A stretch of DNA of 64,000 bases from Bisporella sp. PMI_857 (Eukaryota; Ascomycota; Leotiomycetes; Helotiales; Helotiaceae), in assembly GCA_021307315.1 (NCBI GenBank), contig JAJSPD010000049.1, positions 248,001 through 312,000 on the forward strand, given 5' to 3'. The position numbers and the translations under genes are program-made. Shown here one piece after another: positions 1 to 12,116 of this stretch. The notes below the pieces were generated by a model. The model had not been told where the DNA came from, ran no database searches, and was given only the letters and a program-made list of their open reading frames with translations. Position 1 is the stretch's first letter. Each line of letters opens with the position of its first letter.

Positions 1-591
1 TAACGATAAGGATTCTGACCCCTCTCACTATCTAGCTTTCGGATGCGGGGTGATTCCGATGCTTTTGTTCATGAAGGCGGCTGTAGGGTGGGAGATGCGC
101 TATCGGATCTACTGGCCCACGGTAGGCTTGCTCAGTATGAATACCACAGCTCCCTTTAATTCTGATGGAGTTGTTCTCTGACCATAAACTTGCATTTCTC
201 CTAGTCCAATGACTCTCCTCATCGGTAGAAAGACGAAGAACGGAACATATCGGAGCTGTTGCTTGTAACGTGTACTTGCACGACTAAGATCCTTGAATAG
301 ATTGAAAGAAAATCGAGCGAAAAGTCAGCATCACTAAAGGGATAGAGGTTGCATTTGCGGCCAGTGCAGGTTTCATTGTGCGCAATTCAGGACAGAAAAC
401 CTCTGCTTCATTTATTAAATGGTTCATGTTCCGCGCTTCATATGGCGCCCGTGAATGGTTTATTCGTAATATCCTCCATAGTTTAACCCGCCACTATCCC
501 AAACCAGAGGGAAACCATTCCATGTAAATAGCCACAACGCCTGCTCTATGCACAATCCCTAGCCATAATGCTCGTAGTGTTGAAAGTGCCC
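1..591. other. Intergenic, no gene seen
   Basis: No open frame or RNA gene could be supported here. The right part probably holds the 3' UTR of the leftward-transcribed nucleoporin gene that ends at 592. Confidence 0.5.
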
Positions 592-2536
592 TCAAATTTC
601 ATATGAACTCCATTGCACTTTTGGGGGTATCATCGGTATGACTGATCCAGGGAATTCCCCTGTTTGACGCAATTGCGAATACGTAGCCTCGACTTCTGGG
701 GTATATTTTATGGCATCAGCCTGTGTCTCATCACCACTAGGAGCACCTTTGGGACACCAAATTCTCTGCAAGTATTTGTCGTTCAACATCATCCATGGTT
801 CATCGCCTTTATAGTTGACCTGCTTTCCTTTGAACATAACTAACTTTCGATCCGGGGTCGCTGTGGCATACGCAGTCAATGGCCGTTGTTCAGGAAATCC
901 GCTTGATGGTTCCAAGATTCCATTCGCGTTGTTTTCTGGTTGAGGGATCTCAATCAGATTAGGCTTGGATTGCTGACTTGATTGTCCAAAGGGACTTGCT
1001 TGTGATGGCTGTGATGTTGAGGCGAACGGATTTGCATTGGGCATTACGTGGGCATTGCCTGCACTAAAAGGATTATTTGGAGCAGGAGAAGGTACGCCAA
1101 ATAGAACAGGTGCAGGTATTGATGCATTTGGCGTTTGATTCGTTGTTGTATATGGCACATTTTGCACTGTTGGCTGGCCGAAGGCACCAGATTGTGGAGG
1201 AGCAACAGGATTGAGACCTGAAGTTTGCTGAGATTGTCCAAATGCACTGGATTGTGTAGTCTGGCCAAAGGGACTTGGTCGAGAGGATTGAGATGGTTGT
1301 CCGAAAGGATTTGCTTGAGCTGGTTGGGATGCTTGGCCAAATGGATTGCTTTGACTAGGCTGACCGAATGCAGTAGGTTGGCTTGCATGAGACGAAAAGC
1401 CTGCACTGGTACTTGGAGCCGAATTAGCTGGTGCTCCCCAAGGATTGGGTTTCTGTCCCAAGCCAGAAGGCTGACCAAATGTGCCAGCAGCCCCAGGTTG
1501 TGCAGCTGTTCCAAAAGCTGGAGCACTAAAAGGAGAAGGTTTCGCTCCTAATGCTGATGGTTGACCAAATGCTCCTGTTGATGTTTGACTTGGTTTCCCA
1601 AATGCTGAGATAGGCTGGCTTGGTTGGCCAAAGACCGACGTCGTAGATTGACCCGGCTGTCTAAAAGCTCCGGCGCCTGCTTGGCTATGCTGGCCAAATG
1701 CTCCCGTGGGTTGACTTGGCTGGCCAAAAGCCCCAGAAGTTTGACTGGACTGGCCAAATGCTCCTGAAGATTGAGTTGGTTGACCAAATGCTGAATTCGT
1801 GTTTTGAGCTACACCACTAGAAGTGCCTGCGCTATTCGCGGAGATCGTATTGAGAGGATTTGGACTATAGCCTCCTGGAGCGAGTGATGAGTTCTGACAT
1901 ATTTGGTATCGATTCGGAACGTCCGATTCGCTATCAACGATGAATTTAATAGCTCCATCCACATTATTAAGAACTGCTTGAATCTGCTGCTCCGAGTTCT
2001 GGAACAACAGATTTGCTTCATGTATCTACGAAATATTAGTTCATTGTGAAATCGTCTGACAAGATAATCCATACAGCTTGTTGAGGATTTCCAGATGCTG
2101 CCGCAATGTAATGTTTTAATCGCATTTCCTCGAAACTCTGCTCTCGAACCGATCCACCAAATAGCTGCCCCGGTGCTTGCCTGCCAGGCCCATAAGCTGA
2201 AAGTATCCATTGAGGTCGTTCTGAAGTTAAATCGGTGATAATTGAACTTTTGTCGAGCATGAAAGGTAATGCAAAATCTTATAAATCTTAGAAATCGTCC
2301 ATATAAGGTTTAAGTATTTCTTACTTGTTTGATGTGCACCGTTACGCGAATTGCCTTGAAATTGAGCGGACGAATGATTGTTTTGGACTTGGTTCTGCGG
2401 TTGGCTTTTCTGCTGAGGATGCTCGAAACGGCAGCTTGCTAGATATGTGTGATTAGCCACAGCTTATTAGACAAAATCCAAATGCTATACACCCGTTCCG
2501 GCAATCGCCTTTCACCCAAAACCTGCAGATTGCCAT
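592..2536 (-). CDS. AMO1: FG-repeat nucleoporin with CCCH zinc finger (Amo1/Nup42 family)
   Basis: Predicted 598-aa nuclear pore protein of the Amo1/Nup42 (Rip1, NLP1) family, which sits on the cytoplasmic face of the pore and helps mRNA export. Exons on the minus strand: 2536-2491, 2438-2325, 2277-2075 and 2025-592; phases agree at every junction. The N terminus forms a CCCH finger (C4, C12, C18, H22) whose codons are split by a 52-nt intron. A conserved helical block follows, containing ERPQWILSAYGPGR and EEMRLKHY. The last exon is a long Gln/Ser/Pro-rich domain with many FGQP/FGQS repeats, then a non-repetitive C-terminal tail starting near LTAYATATPD. The start is the first ATG before the finger. 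Family assignment comes from architecture and remembered conserved motifs; the exact splice of the first intron is inferred from finger spacing. Confidence 0.88.
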
Positions 2537-2909
2537 TGTGCTGGCTGGAGATTTGTTGTGATGATGGGAGGAATTGTGCTATAATGGCTGCATGTGCAGC
2601 GTTGTTGCGCTCAGCTGCTTGCTCGGAGGCGAGAATTCATGTTGCAGAATGTGTCAAAAGAAAAATTATCTTTTAATTCCTTGAGCGTGGGTGGCACGAG
2701 TTTGGCTGGAACAAAAAGTACAATAAGAGGCCTGAAACGCGTCCCACACGTGACTATACCTTTTAGCAGGTCCACTTTTTATCCTACAGTTATTGTAGGA
2801 TATAGATTGAGCCATCACTTTTCATTGATAGATGGTGTGAGAGTCCTTTAGCCTACTAAACCTTTAAATTTAGGTATCTACTCTACTCATACATTTTTAG
2901 ACGAGTCTC
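2537..2909. other. Intergenic between AMO1 start and COG3 stop
   Basis: 373 bp that must hold the AMO1 promoter and the COG3 3' UTR. No coding frame supported. Confidence 0.5.
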
Positions 2910-5464
2910 TTAGAAGTAGCTCGACTCGTCGGACCTAATCATTTTCCACAATGCAGCTTTCGTTGTTTCATCTTGGAAGACATCATCTAAAAGCGTCTCC
3001 AGCTCCTTTGCGGATTCAGCAATCGCTTTCGAGGTTTTTGAATTGCCGTCCGCTAGTCTTGATCTCCAATGTTTAGTGAAAGCAGTGATTTGCTGTACCA
3101 AGACCTTCTCTAACTCCTTCCTTGCATCAAGAACACGGTCTACAACGGCAGGAAGCAGGTTTCCCTTCATGATTGGCTTTATATAGGCCAGAGGATTGAA
3201 TAATTGCTTTTGTGCCTGTAACTCCCTGATTGTCTCCCAGATAGGCGTAAAGTCAAGTTCGGCAGACTGGCGAATGGAATCAGGAATCTCATGAGTCATG
3301 AAAAGGTTTTCGATTAGCATTAAGTTTTTGATGAGAAACAAATGCGCATCCATGATTCTAGAAGTGCGTTTGATAATAGTAGCAGCTCGTTGCAGGGAAT
3401 CGGTCGCCTGATGAACGATTTCGTAAAGCACGTCCCCTTTTTTCTAGAAGTTCGATATTTAGTAAACCTGTCACACAAGAAAGTAAAGGTCCAGGATACT
3501 TACTGGTCGATCATATATACTCTCGTTATACATGATGAGGAGAGTGACAGCAGTCTTGACTGTGGGAAAAGCAGTTGTGGCACTTAAACCACCCATAGGC
3601 TGAGCCTCTTGCGTCTTGAGTGATAGTTGGATAGTTTTATCAGGAGGCCGAGATGCAGTGATCTCAACGGAATCCTTTTCCGCCCGAGCAGACAGTCTCA
3701 GATCTTCGGTCGACGGTTTAAAATACTGGATTTCTCGCGCGGCTCGTATGAAGAGATCATCGGACAATTGCCACAAATGGTCGGTCAGGAAGCGCTGAGC
3801 TGTTGTTATATGTTCTTGCGTGGAACTAGTATCATCGTCGTTTTCGGCTGACGCTAAATACGTAGTTTCCAGCCAATTAACTAGGTCGCAGATTCGATGC
3901 AAATCTCCATTGCTCAGGTGTGGGAGGAGAAAAGAATGCAAAAGCTTGATGTACGACATTCGATTCTCCTCGAGCTTTTCTGTGTATTTGCCGTAGGTAT
4001 TCCATGAAGATAGATCTGGATATTCTTTAAGAATCGGGCCATCTAAGAAAAACTTCCTAATAAGCTTAAGCTCATTCTGACATATGTCAAAAACATATTG
4101 CACGCAATGTCTGGCAAAGTGCTTGAAATCGGCGTCTTCCTTGAGTTCCATAGCTGCAAACTTTACAAGGTTTTTGGAAACCACATAATTGACAGGCTCT
4201 CGACTCTTAATAAAAGCATCAACAACTTGGTTGAATAGTTCATGATATTGTGGAGTATATGGCTTCTGGCTCAACTCATTTCCTTTTTGGCCAAAAGCAA
4301 ACTCATTGGAGGTCAAGAGAGCTTGTAGTTGCCGACCTAGGTCCGCATGAGCAGATTCATATTTGCCATACAAAGCAATATACTCTTCTGTGTCATTATG
4401 TTCCTTGGACTTCAAATCTTTGGAGACCTCGATGGAAACGTCACGAAGAGCGGTCGATACGGCTGTTTGAGCAGCTGTAAGGGCCCGTTCTAGTAGCGAG
4501 CTATAGCGTGTTTTATACACTGTAGAATCCCGGTAAATTGGCTAGGAATAGTTAGCTTCTTGCTGATTCATCTAGGTAGCAACTATGTTGCTACTTGAAC
4601 AAGACATGCTATAATGTGTAAAATCACATATACATACATGTTCGTCCATGAAACCAATGCATGTATTCAAATTGAGTAGAATGTCAATAAAATCATCGTT
4701 TCTGACCAACCGACTGCCAGTTGCAGTGTTAAGTCGACGCGTAAGGGGTTCAAGGTATGCGTAGAATTGTAGATCATTTCCAACATCATTGGCGAGGTTA
4801 CGAAGGCTTTTCTGCTCATTCAACAGATCCTCGCACTGTGCTTGAAATTCTGTGGTCTGTAGTTCAACGGCTTTGAAAGAATGAGAAAGCTTAGCAAGCA
4901 AGTCCAACGCCTCAACAGTATCATCAAGCAGACTGTCGAGGTGGCTCTCTGAAAGATCCAATTGATCTCTATACAATCTAATATAAGTTAGTGCAGCTCC
5001 TTCGTAGTAACATATCAGACATACTGATATTCATCTTGACTTGCATCGAGGACTTCACTTTCATACTTTTCATATCGACTTTCCAGTAATGGTGATTGTC
5101 TACTATTTTCCAAGATATTTGAAGGATCAATTATTGTTGGTTTTCCTTCTGTTCTAGTGAAATAAGAAGTGCAGACCTCGTAAAAATCGCTATATGATTT
5201 AGCTCTTTTCACAAGGGTGGCCTCTGGAGGCCCTCTATTCTGAGGAATATCTTCAAGGGCTTCTAAGATGGGCTCAGAAAGATCTTGAATCTGACCATTC
5301 CCCTTGATAATGACTTAGTAGTGCAATAATATCTTGTCGGTGGCGCTCACATTTGGTTGTTTCAGTAATGACTCTCTTCGCCGGTGTTTCGAGGAACGAG
5401 AAGGAGCATATTCCTTCTTATTTGAATGCTCCGGTACATAGTTGTACCAAGCATCGTCATACAT
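2910..5464 (-). CDS. COG3: Conserved oligomeric Golgi complex subunit 3 (Sec34)
   Basis: Predicted 767-aa COG3/Sec34 subunit of the COG tethering complex, which captures retrograde vesicles at the Golgi. Exons on the minus strand: 5464-5351, 5302-5025, 4977-4638, 4541-3504 and 3443-2910, all phase-consistent. The Sec34 N-terminal signature is visible (KAVELQTTEFQAQCEDLL, then DLQFYAYLEPLTRRLN), followed by helical regions typical of COG subunits and the conserved VLYEIVHQATDSLQRA near the C terminus. The first intron (48 nt, gtgagc...caag) removes an in-frame TAA just downstream of the first exon. The gene is divergent to the FMP25-like gene with 287 bp between the two ATGs. Length fits fungal COG3. 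Identity is strong; the first exon is the least certain part. Confidence 0.9.
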
Positions 5465-5751
5465 CTTGATGGACGAATTCCCCTCTTGTTCACAGAATAA
5501 GTATCAATTATAACGAGGATGAGGCTGGAGAAAAACATGTAGCCACTTGATTCCTGTCGGCTGAAACGCACTGACCAGCGAGGCTTTACATAGTTGGACT
5601 CAAATATCCGCCGTACACAAATAATCGTCATTGATATCACAAGGCTGAAATAGAAAGTATAAGAGGGAGAGCTAATATTATACAGCCTCTAAGAGGTAAG
5701 TAAGCCTAGGTCGTGACATTCACTGCAATTGACATTTCTAGAGTTTCCACC
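5465..5751. promoter_or_regulatory. Bidirectional promoter COG3 / FMP25-like
   Basis: 287 bp between two divergent start codons, so both 5' UTRs and core promoters must lie here. No specific binding motif recognised. Confidence 0.55.
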
Positions 5752-7512
5752 ATGAATCAGACTAGGGTACTTCCTCGGTGTGGCTCAGCATGCCATCGAG
5801 CTAGAAGAGCATTAACTGTTCAAAGAAGATCGTTTCGAAGGGCAAGTCATGCTCGAATCTCTTTTGCTTCGGCCGCCAATGCTAGTAAAGGTTCTCCAAA
5901 TAGACACTTCGCATCTGTTCTCTTCTCCGTCGCAGTTGGGGCGGGATGCCTCTACCACTCTGGTTATCCAAGAAGCCTCCACGCTGAGGCTGTTCCAGCT
6001 GCTGAGCTCAAGTTCGAAGAGCCTCGAAAGAAGGCTCGATCGAGGGAAGAAAATCGAGATGCAATTAGTTCGCAACACTTACAGGTAAAGAAGAGCTGGG
6101 AAAGCCCGGGTGTTTATGCTTGGGGTAACAACGCCTCCAGAGTAGCAGCGCCTGATTCAGACGAAGTAAACATAAAACTTCCAAGAAGAATAGCTTATTT
6201 TGATGGAAAACTTCTGCGAGACATTAAGCTAGATCGAACGTTCGGCGCTGCAGTGACTGAAAATGGAGATCTACTTCAATGGGGAACCGGATTTGAGCCT
6301 ACAAGCCGTGGCCCAGTTCCAACCCTCAAAGGAAAGGATCTTGTCAAGATTTCAATATCTCGTGATAGGATCATTGCCCTTTCTTCCAGTGGAACTGTTT
6401 ACTCTGTGTCGACATCCAAATCAGATATCGAATCCGGGTCCAAATCACAGGAATCATCATGGTTTCCGTTTTGGAAGAGTCGATCTAATATCTCCTACAG
6501 AATCCTCAAACCGAACAATCTGGCATGGGGAGAAAAAGTGAAAGATATCAGCAGTGGCCTGGAGCATTGCCTGCTTCTGACATCAGCAGGACGGCTATTT
6601 TCTGCTGCATCCGGCACTGAAGACTATCCATCCAAAGGTCAGCTTGGAGTTCCGGGCTTGACCTGGACAAGCAGACCCATTGGATCTTACGACCAACCTC
6701 ACGAAATCACCACACTAAAGGGATTTGAAATAGAGAGAATTGCAACCGGGGACTATCATTCCTTGGTAATTGATAAGCAAGGAAGAGTTTTTTCCTTTGG
6801 AGACAATTCCTATGGCCAGCTTGGATTCGAGTATTCGCCGGAATCGTCAATAATAGATGCGCCTTCTCTTGTTGCGATCGATAAACTTTATAGAGGAACA
6901 GGACAGGTTCCGCGCGTCACAGGTGTCGCTGCTGGAGGGACTGCTTCATTCTTAACAATCGACGCGATCCGAGCACCAGGGCAAGAGCAACAGGCGCCTG
7001 GCGCTGTTGTCACAGCTGATACCTGGTCCTTTGGCCAAGGAATTTGGGGCGGACTTGGAAATGGGCGATGGACTCATGCGCAAGGAACCCCTTCCAAGAT
7101 AAAGGCGCTCTCTGGGTTGTTTGAATACGACGAGACTACAAAGTTAGTTGTGCCTATTCGACTCTCTCATTTATCTATTGGGCAGACACATGCTTCGGCT
7201 ATCATGAACAACGTCACTCACCTAGGTGCAACAAATCGCACTTCCGAAAATGACACCAACTGGGGAGCAGATGTGTTGTGGTGGGGCGGAAACGAGTTTT
7301 ACCAGCTAGGCACTGGAAAGAGGAACAATTTGAGCAATCCTACTTATATTGCTCCCTTAGACGCGGAGGCAGATAGAGAAAAGGGAAGGAGAGCAGAGCA
7401 TCGCTTCCAGATTACTCCAATGAAGAAGATTAAGGTTGATGGGAGGAACGTGAGTGTCGAGCAAAGGATTGAGTGCGGCAGAGGGGTAACCGCTGTGTAT
7501 TCTGGAACCTGA
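5752..7512 (+). CDS. FMP25: Fmp25-like RCC1-repeat protein, probable mitochondrial inner-membrane protein
   Basis: Single-exon gene, 586 aa. The frame is open upstream to 5713 but the first ATG (context ccaccATG) is at 5752. The N terminus is Arg/Ser-rich without acidic residues, as in a mitochondrial presequence, followed by a short hydrophobic stretch (ASVLFSVAVGAGCLY, about residues 54-68). The rest is a beta-propeller built from RCC1-type repeats: VYAWGNN, LLQWGTG, VFSFGDNSYGQLGF, TWSFGQGIWGGLGNGRW and VLWWGGNEFYQLGTGKR. Yeast Fmp25 has this layout and is linked to assembly of respiratory complex III. The family call is from repeats and N-terminal layout; the precise role is inferred. Confidence 0.82.
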   Translation: MNQTRVLPRCGSACHRARRALTVQRRSFRRASHARISFASAANASKGSPNRHFASVLFSVAVGAGCLYHSGYPRSLHAEAVPAAELKFEEPRKKARSREENRDAISSQHLQVKKSWESPGVYAWGNNASRVAAPDSDEVNIKLPRRIAYFDGKLLRDIKLDRTFGAAVTENGDLLQWGTGFEPTSRGPVPTLKGKDLVKISISRDRIIALSSSGTVYSVSTSKSDIESGSKSQESSWFPFWKSRSNISYRILKPNNLAWGEKVKDISSGLEHCLLLTSAGRLFSAASGTEDYPSKGQLGVPGLTWTSRPIGSYDQPHEITTLKGFEIERIATGDYHSLVIDKQGRVFSFGDNSYGQLGFEYSPESSIIDAPSLVAIDKLYRGTGQVPRVTGVAAGGTASFLTIDAIRAPGQEQQAPGAVVTADTWSFGQGIWGGLGNGRWTHAQGTPSKIKALSGLFEYDETTKLVVPIRLSHLSIGQTHASAIMNNVTHLGATNRTSENDTNWGADVLWWGGNEFYQLGTGKRNNLSNPTYIAPLDAEADREKGRRAEHRFQITPMKKIKVDGRNVSVEQRIECGRGVTAVYSGT

Positions 7513-8052
7513 TAACAAGTTGTGAGATTCACGCTTCGACTGTATTTTGGCCCACAAGGATCCTTTAAGGGGCTATTCCTGTATTTAACACAACTCAATT
7601 CTTCAATTCTACCATTATCTCTCGCTCAATGAGGACCAAGTGACACTTTGGGTACTCTGGCTACCATACTCTTCATAGCCAATGACCAAGCATAGCACTT
7701 TCGTGCTTCCTTGTCTTTATTCCTGGTCTAAAGCGGCCCATCTCAATAGTATTCAAGTCTTCTCATTCGACATTCCTTTGCTAAGCCGCAGCACAGAGTC
7801 GAGAAGCGACATATATCATAGTGCTGGTTCCTCCTGAACCGATGTAGCACTCTATACGTGTACCTCTCAAGATGATCTAAAATATGAACGTTATCACAAT
7901 CACAGTGAACTTTTTTTTGTCAAAGTATATCTGTCAGGAAAGATCATTTATTGAGTTTGGTCGCATCAAAAGCACATCCTTATTCCATGCAAGTACGCCA
8001 AATGCCCAACCGACCTATCATGCTCGAAGTAGAATCACAATTGCTTTTCCAT
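7513..8052. other. Intergenic, convergent 3' UTRs
   Basis: 540 bp between the stop codons of the FMP25-like gene and eS26. No gene supported. It holds two 3' UTRs facing each other. Confidence 0.5.
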
Positions 8053-8625
8053 TTATGCCTGGGCAACCTTCGCAGCGGCCTGGTTTGGGTTGACCTTCTT
8101 TCCATCTTTGTTGTAGCGAACTCGTGGTGGTGGTGCGCGGTTGCGACGTCCTTCACGAGATCGGACACTATGACATAAGTTAGCAATTTATTCCCAAACC
8201 GGATGTTCAACCAAGGTTCATCTCAGCTGCTTACCGAACGATCTTGCCGTGGATTGCACAGCTCACGCAGTACTGAAGCTTGAGGTACATCTTGGGAACA
8301 GTGTACTCCGGGAAGACAGAGGCATCAGAGATATCGCGGATAGCAGCAGATTCAACCATGTTGCGGATCTTGTGAATTTGTCAGCATTTCCCTCCGTAAC
8401 CCTTAAAATATTTCGTATCATACGGTAAATCTCTTGATCGCCTTGTCTTTGGGAGTGCAACGAGAGCAGTTGGAGCAACTATTCAAAAAGTCAGCATTTT
8501 ACTCACTGCATGTTGGAAATCCAAAATTCCACCGTTAAACACTACAGGAAAATGACATACCGAATTGGGTTGACATGGCCTCTGCCATTCTTGTTTCGGC
8601 CGTTGGCTGCGCGCTTCTTAACCAT
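8053..8625 (-). CDS. RPS26: 40S ribosomal protein eS26
   Basis: Predicted 122-aa eS26, a small-subunit protein near the mRNA exit channel. Exons on the minus strand: 8625-8561, 8478-8424, 8368-8235 and 8167-8053, phase-consistent. The N terminus [20 protein letters not shown], the zinc-binding cysteines (CSNCSRC and CVSC), the central [20 protein letters not shown] and the basic [13 protein letters not shown] tail match the universally conserved eukaryotic protein. Intron-rich small ribosomal protein genes are usual in filamentous fungi. It is head-to-head with the ubiquitin-eS31 gene, 323 bp between start codons. Confidence 0.97.
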
Positions 8626-9472
<847 letters not shown>

Positions 9473-10064
9473 ACGGGTGAATGACAATTGCAGATTGGTG
9501 GATGGTTAGCTATTGATATACCTTGAGTGCATCTGAGTTAATAATCAATCATATGCTGTGGCCTCAATCCATAAGTCTAAGATCATGATCGTGAGCGTTT
9601 ACTTGACATCGGAGTTTTCTTTGGTACTTAGACTATGATGGACTTCGTTGCAGTAACTAGTTATATTTCAGGCATATAACCAACTACTATAACATTATTG
9701 AACTTTTCTCTAGGAGCCAATGATATGCAGTAATTCTCTAGCTGTATATTCAACTTCTCATTAGAGCTAGTACGAGACAAGCATTTTAGCTATTTTGAAA
9801 TATTCTATCATACGCTTAGACGAATGAGCACAATAAGCTGAAAGAACTTTTTTATCGCAAGAGGGGTATCATTGTATAACTCTACTTCAAATGCTCTTGA
9901 TATTTTGACCGCGTAGCTCAGTGGCCAAGCAAATAGTTATTCCCTCAAATTCCGTCCTACTGCCATATTAGCCTTATTGATATTTTCCTCAGCTCTGTTT
10001 GACCCATGCACGCCGCCTGCCATATCCTTGACCAATACCAGCAAAAGTAAAAGAAATTGATCTG
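9473..10064. other. Intergenic, convergent 3' UTRs
   Basis: 592 bp between convergent stops. AT-rich. A short A-box-like stretch at about 9910-9930 (gtagctcagtgg) resembles the 5' part of a tRNA, but no matching T-arm or acceptor partner follows. Confidence 0.45.
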
Positions 10065-11819
10065 TCATAGAAGAGAGCTCAGAACGTCACCAAGATTCTT
10101 CTTTTTACGCTTCGAAACGGTCTGTCTCGGCTGCGTGCTCTTAGACTTGGTTCCAAACTTGCTATCACTTAGAGCCGTAGGAATGGCTGCTTCCGCATCT
10201 GCGGATGCTTTCCTCTTGAGCTCCGTGCTAGTCTGTGAAGACGTGCCCATTCGGACAAAAGCATATCCTCTTTCTTTGTATAGCAGAGTAAGGGGCTGTG
10301 TTGGCCCGAGGCAGAGTGAAGCTATAGGTATGGAGTTGATAAGCTCATTCCCAACAATCGCCTGTTTCTTTATTCGCATTCCCGCCTTGAGAAGATCTGT
10401 ATCTCTTCGCAGTTCACCTATCCTGGCGAAGCTAGATGATGTTCGGAAGTCCCAAGTTATAGGAGCTTTTAGCTGATTAGGCTGCAAATTAGACTGCAAG
10501 TTATGTCTGACTTCTGTTTGTTTTCCGCCGACTGTTCCCGTATTAGGGTCTATCAAACATGGGCCGACTCTATCCTCGGTAGGCTTTCTCTGAGCAAGAA
10601 ATCCTGGAACCTCTTCTGCCGGAATATATTTAACCTTCGAAGAATCCCAAAATGGTTGTGAATAAGCTTGCGAAGACACAAGAAGCTGAGCGGGATAGTT
10701 CTTCACTATTCGCCTCCTGATAGTGGAGACTTGTTCTATGCATTTCGCGTTCAGCAGATCGAGAAGATCTTTATCCTTCACTGTCTTCCATCCTACCTGT
10801 TGTGCTTGTGCCACTGAGCTATGATCGAAGCTACAACCACGTACATCAAAGATTGCCAAGGCAGGAAAGCTGCCTAGGAAATTGAGGGAGGCTTTTGTTA
10901 TATCCTTGTAGTTCCAGAGTCTCAAAATCCGCAGGACCTGGAAAGCTCTTCCTTCCTGCGCAAGCATTTGCCATGAACGGACCAGGCGGTCACAAATTTT
11001 AATCTCGGATGGCTTAGCGGTGTTGACGAGTTCTAAGGTACCAAGGTTCGTAACGCTGAATAAGCTGTATATATCGGGAACCGGGAAATCCGACGTAATG
11101 CTGAGTGAGGTGAGAAATTCGAAACTCTTTGAGGTTATCGGACTGGTATAGACGAAGAGGCGCGAGCTCGGGCTTGGAAGTATCTGGCGAAAGCGCAAGA
11201 GCTCAAGACTTGGGTCACCTGTGTCACGGAGAACTTTTGAGAAGATGCTCCAGGTGTTGAAACAAGATGTACATCTGAATGACCCATTAGTCTAAATATT
11301 GATATTCATGTTTGCGTATCCCATTGCGGCTTAACAACACTCGCCACAGGGTTGGGTTTTCCTAAACCAGCGTGTCTGTGGAACATACCTCTGGTTGGCT
11401 GCGTGCCAAATTCGGCGAGTAAGCTGCTCGGGTAAACATTCTATCCCTTCAAGCTCAATATCAGATATGTTTTGAAGGACACATTCGATTGCGGCATCCT
11501 GTAGAGAGCGAGCACCTGTGAATCGTCGCGCTCTTGAGTTCTTCACGTTATCGATATCTTCTCTATACTGTCCTATGTCCTTAGTGCTGTGTCTCGCAAA
11601 ATTATTAACATAGCCCTCATAGTCCTGAATCTCTCTGTACGAAGGTCCTACGACAAGGCGACCTTTCCGAGTCCAATCTCGATCGCTTGTGCTCTGAATT
11701 GCGGTCGTGGTCTCGGTGTAGATTTGTCCGGTGGCTCCATCAAACTTTTGATTCACTTCACCACATGACTCATTCTGAATGTTTAGATTCAACTTTCTTT
11801 TCTTGCGCAGCCACTGCAT
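10065..11819 (-). CDS. Uncharacterised fungal protein, leucine-rich central region
   Basis: Predicted 546 aa from exons 11819-11389 and 11274-10065 on the minus strand, joined by a 114-nt intron in matching phase. I do not recognise a named family. The N-terminal third is basic and then has IECLPEQLTRRIW followed by a Cys-rich CTSCFNTW, which looks vaguely F-box-like. The middle has leucine/isoleucine periodicity (LRILRLWNYKD, FPALAIFDVRGCSF) reminiscent of leucine-rich repeats. The C terminus is disordered and ends in a basic SKRKKKN stretch that could be a nuclear signal. The frame is open further upstream from a TTG at 11840, but the first ATG is at 11819. It is divergent to the J-protein gene. 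An F-box or LRR role is only a suggestion. Confidence 0.75.
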
Positions 11820-12116
11820 GCTCGTTCTTGCTGTTGTCAACCATGAGTAATTGTTGCAATAAAACTATATATAGTCGCGTCAGTTTAGGTCAACGCGTCG
11901 GGTTTACAGCCTTGCGCTTATCAGACAGCCTTGCGACGGGATTATCGATAAGCTACCCGAGCCGATCGGCCTTGGCATATGCGGAAGTTAGAGATCTGAG
12001 CCTAAACTAACCCCGCCTCAACTATCTTCCCAGGTGCGAGCCCTCCCATTGTGGCATTCTCTTCTCTTGTTATAGCACCATATACCGTCTGCTAATATCT
12101 TTTAAATAGTCCCGCA
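11820..12116. promoter_or_regulatory. Bidirectional promoter, unknown gene / J-protein
   Basis: 297 bp between divergent starts. Contains one ACGCGT hexamer at 11893-11898 (MluI cell-cycle box sequence), single copy, so its relevance is uncertain. Confidence 0.45.

Noticed and set aside
1044..1526. Long antisense and alternate-frame ORFs inside the FG nucleoporin exon
   Set aside because: They are by-products of the repetitive FGQ codons and have no start context or homology.
9905..9965. tRNA-like A-box (gtagctcagtgg)
   Set aside because: No matching acceptor strand, no anticodon stem and no proper T-arm follow.
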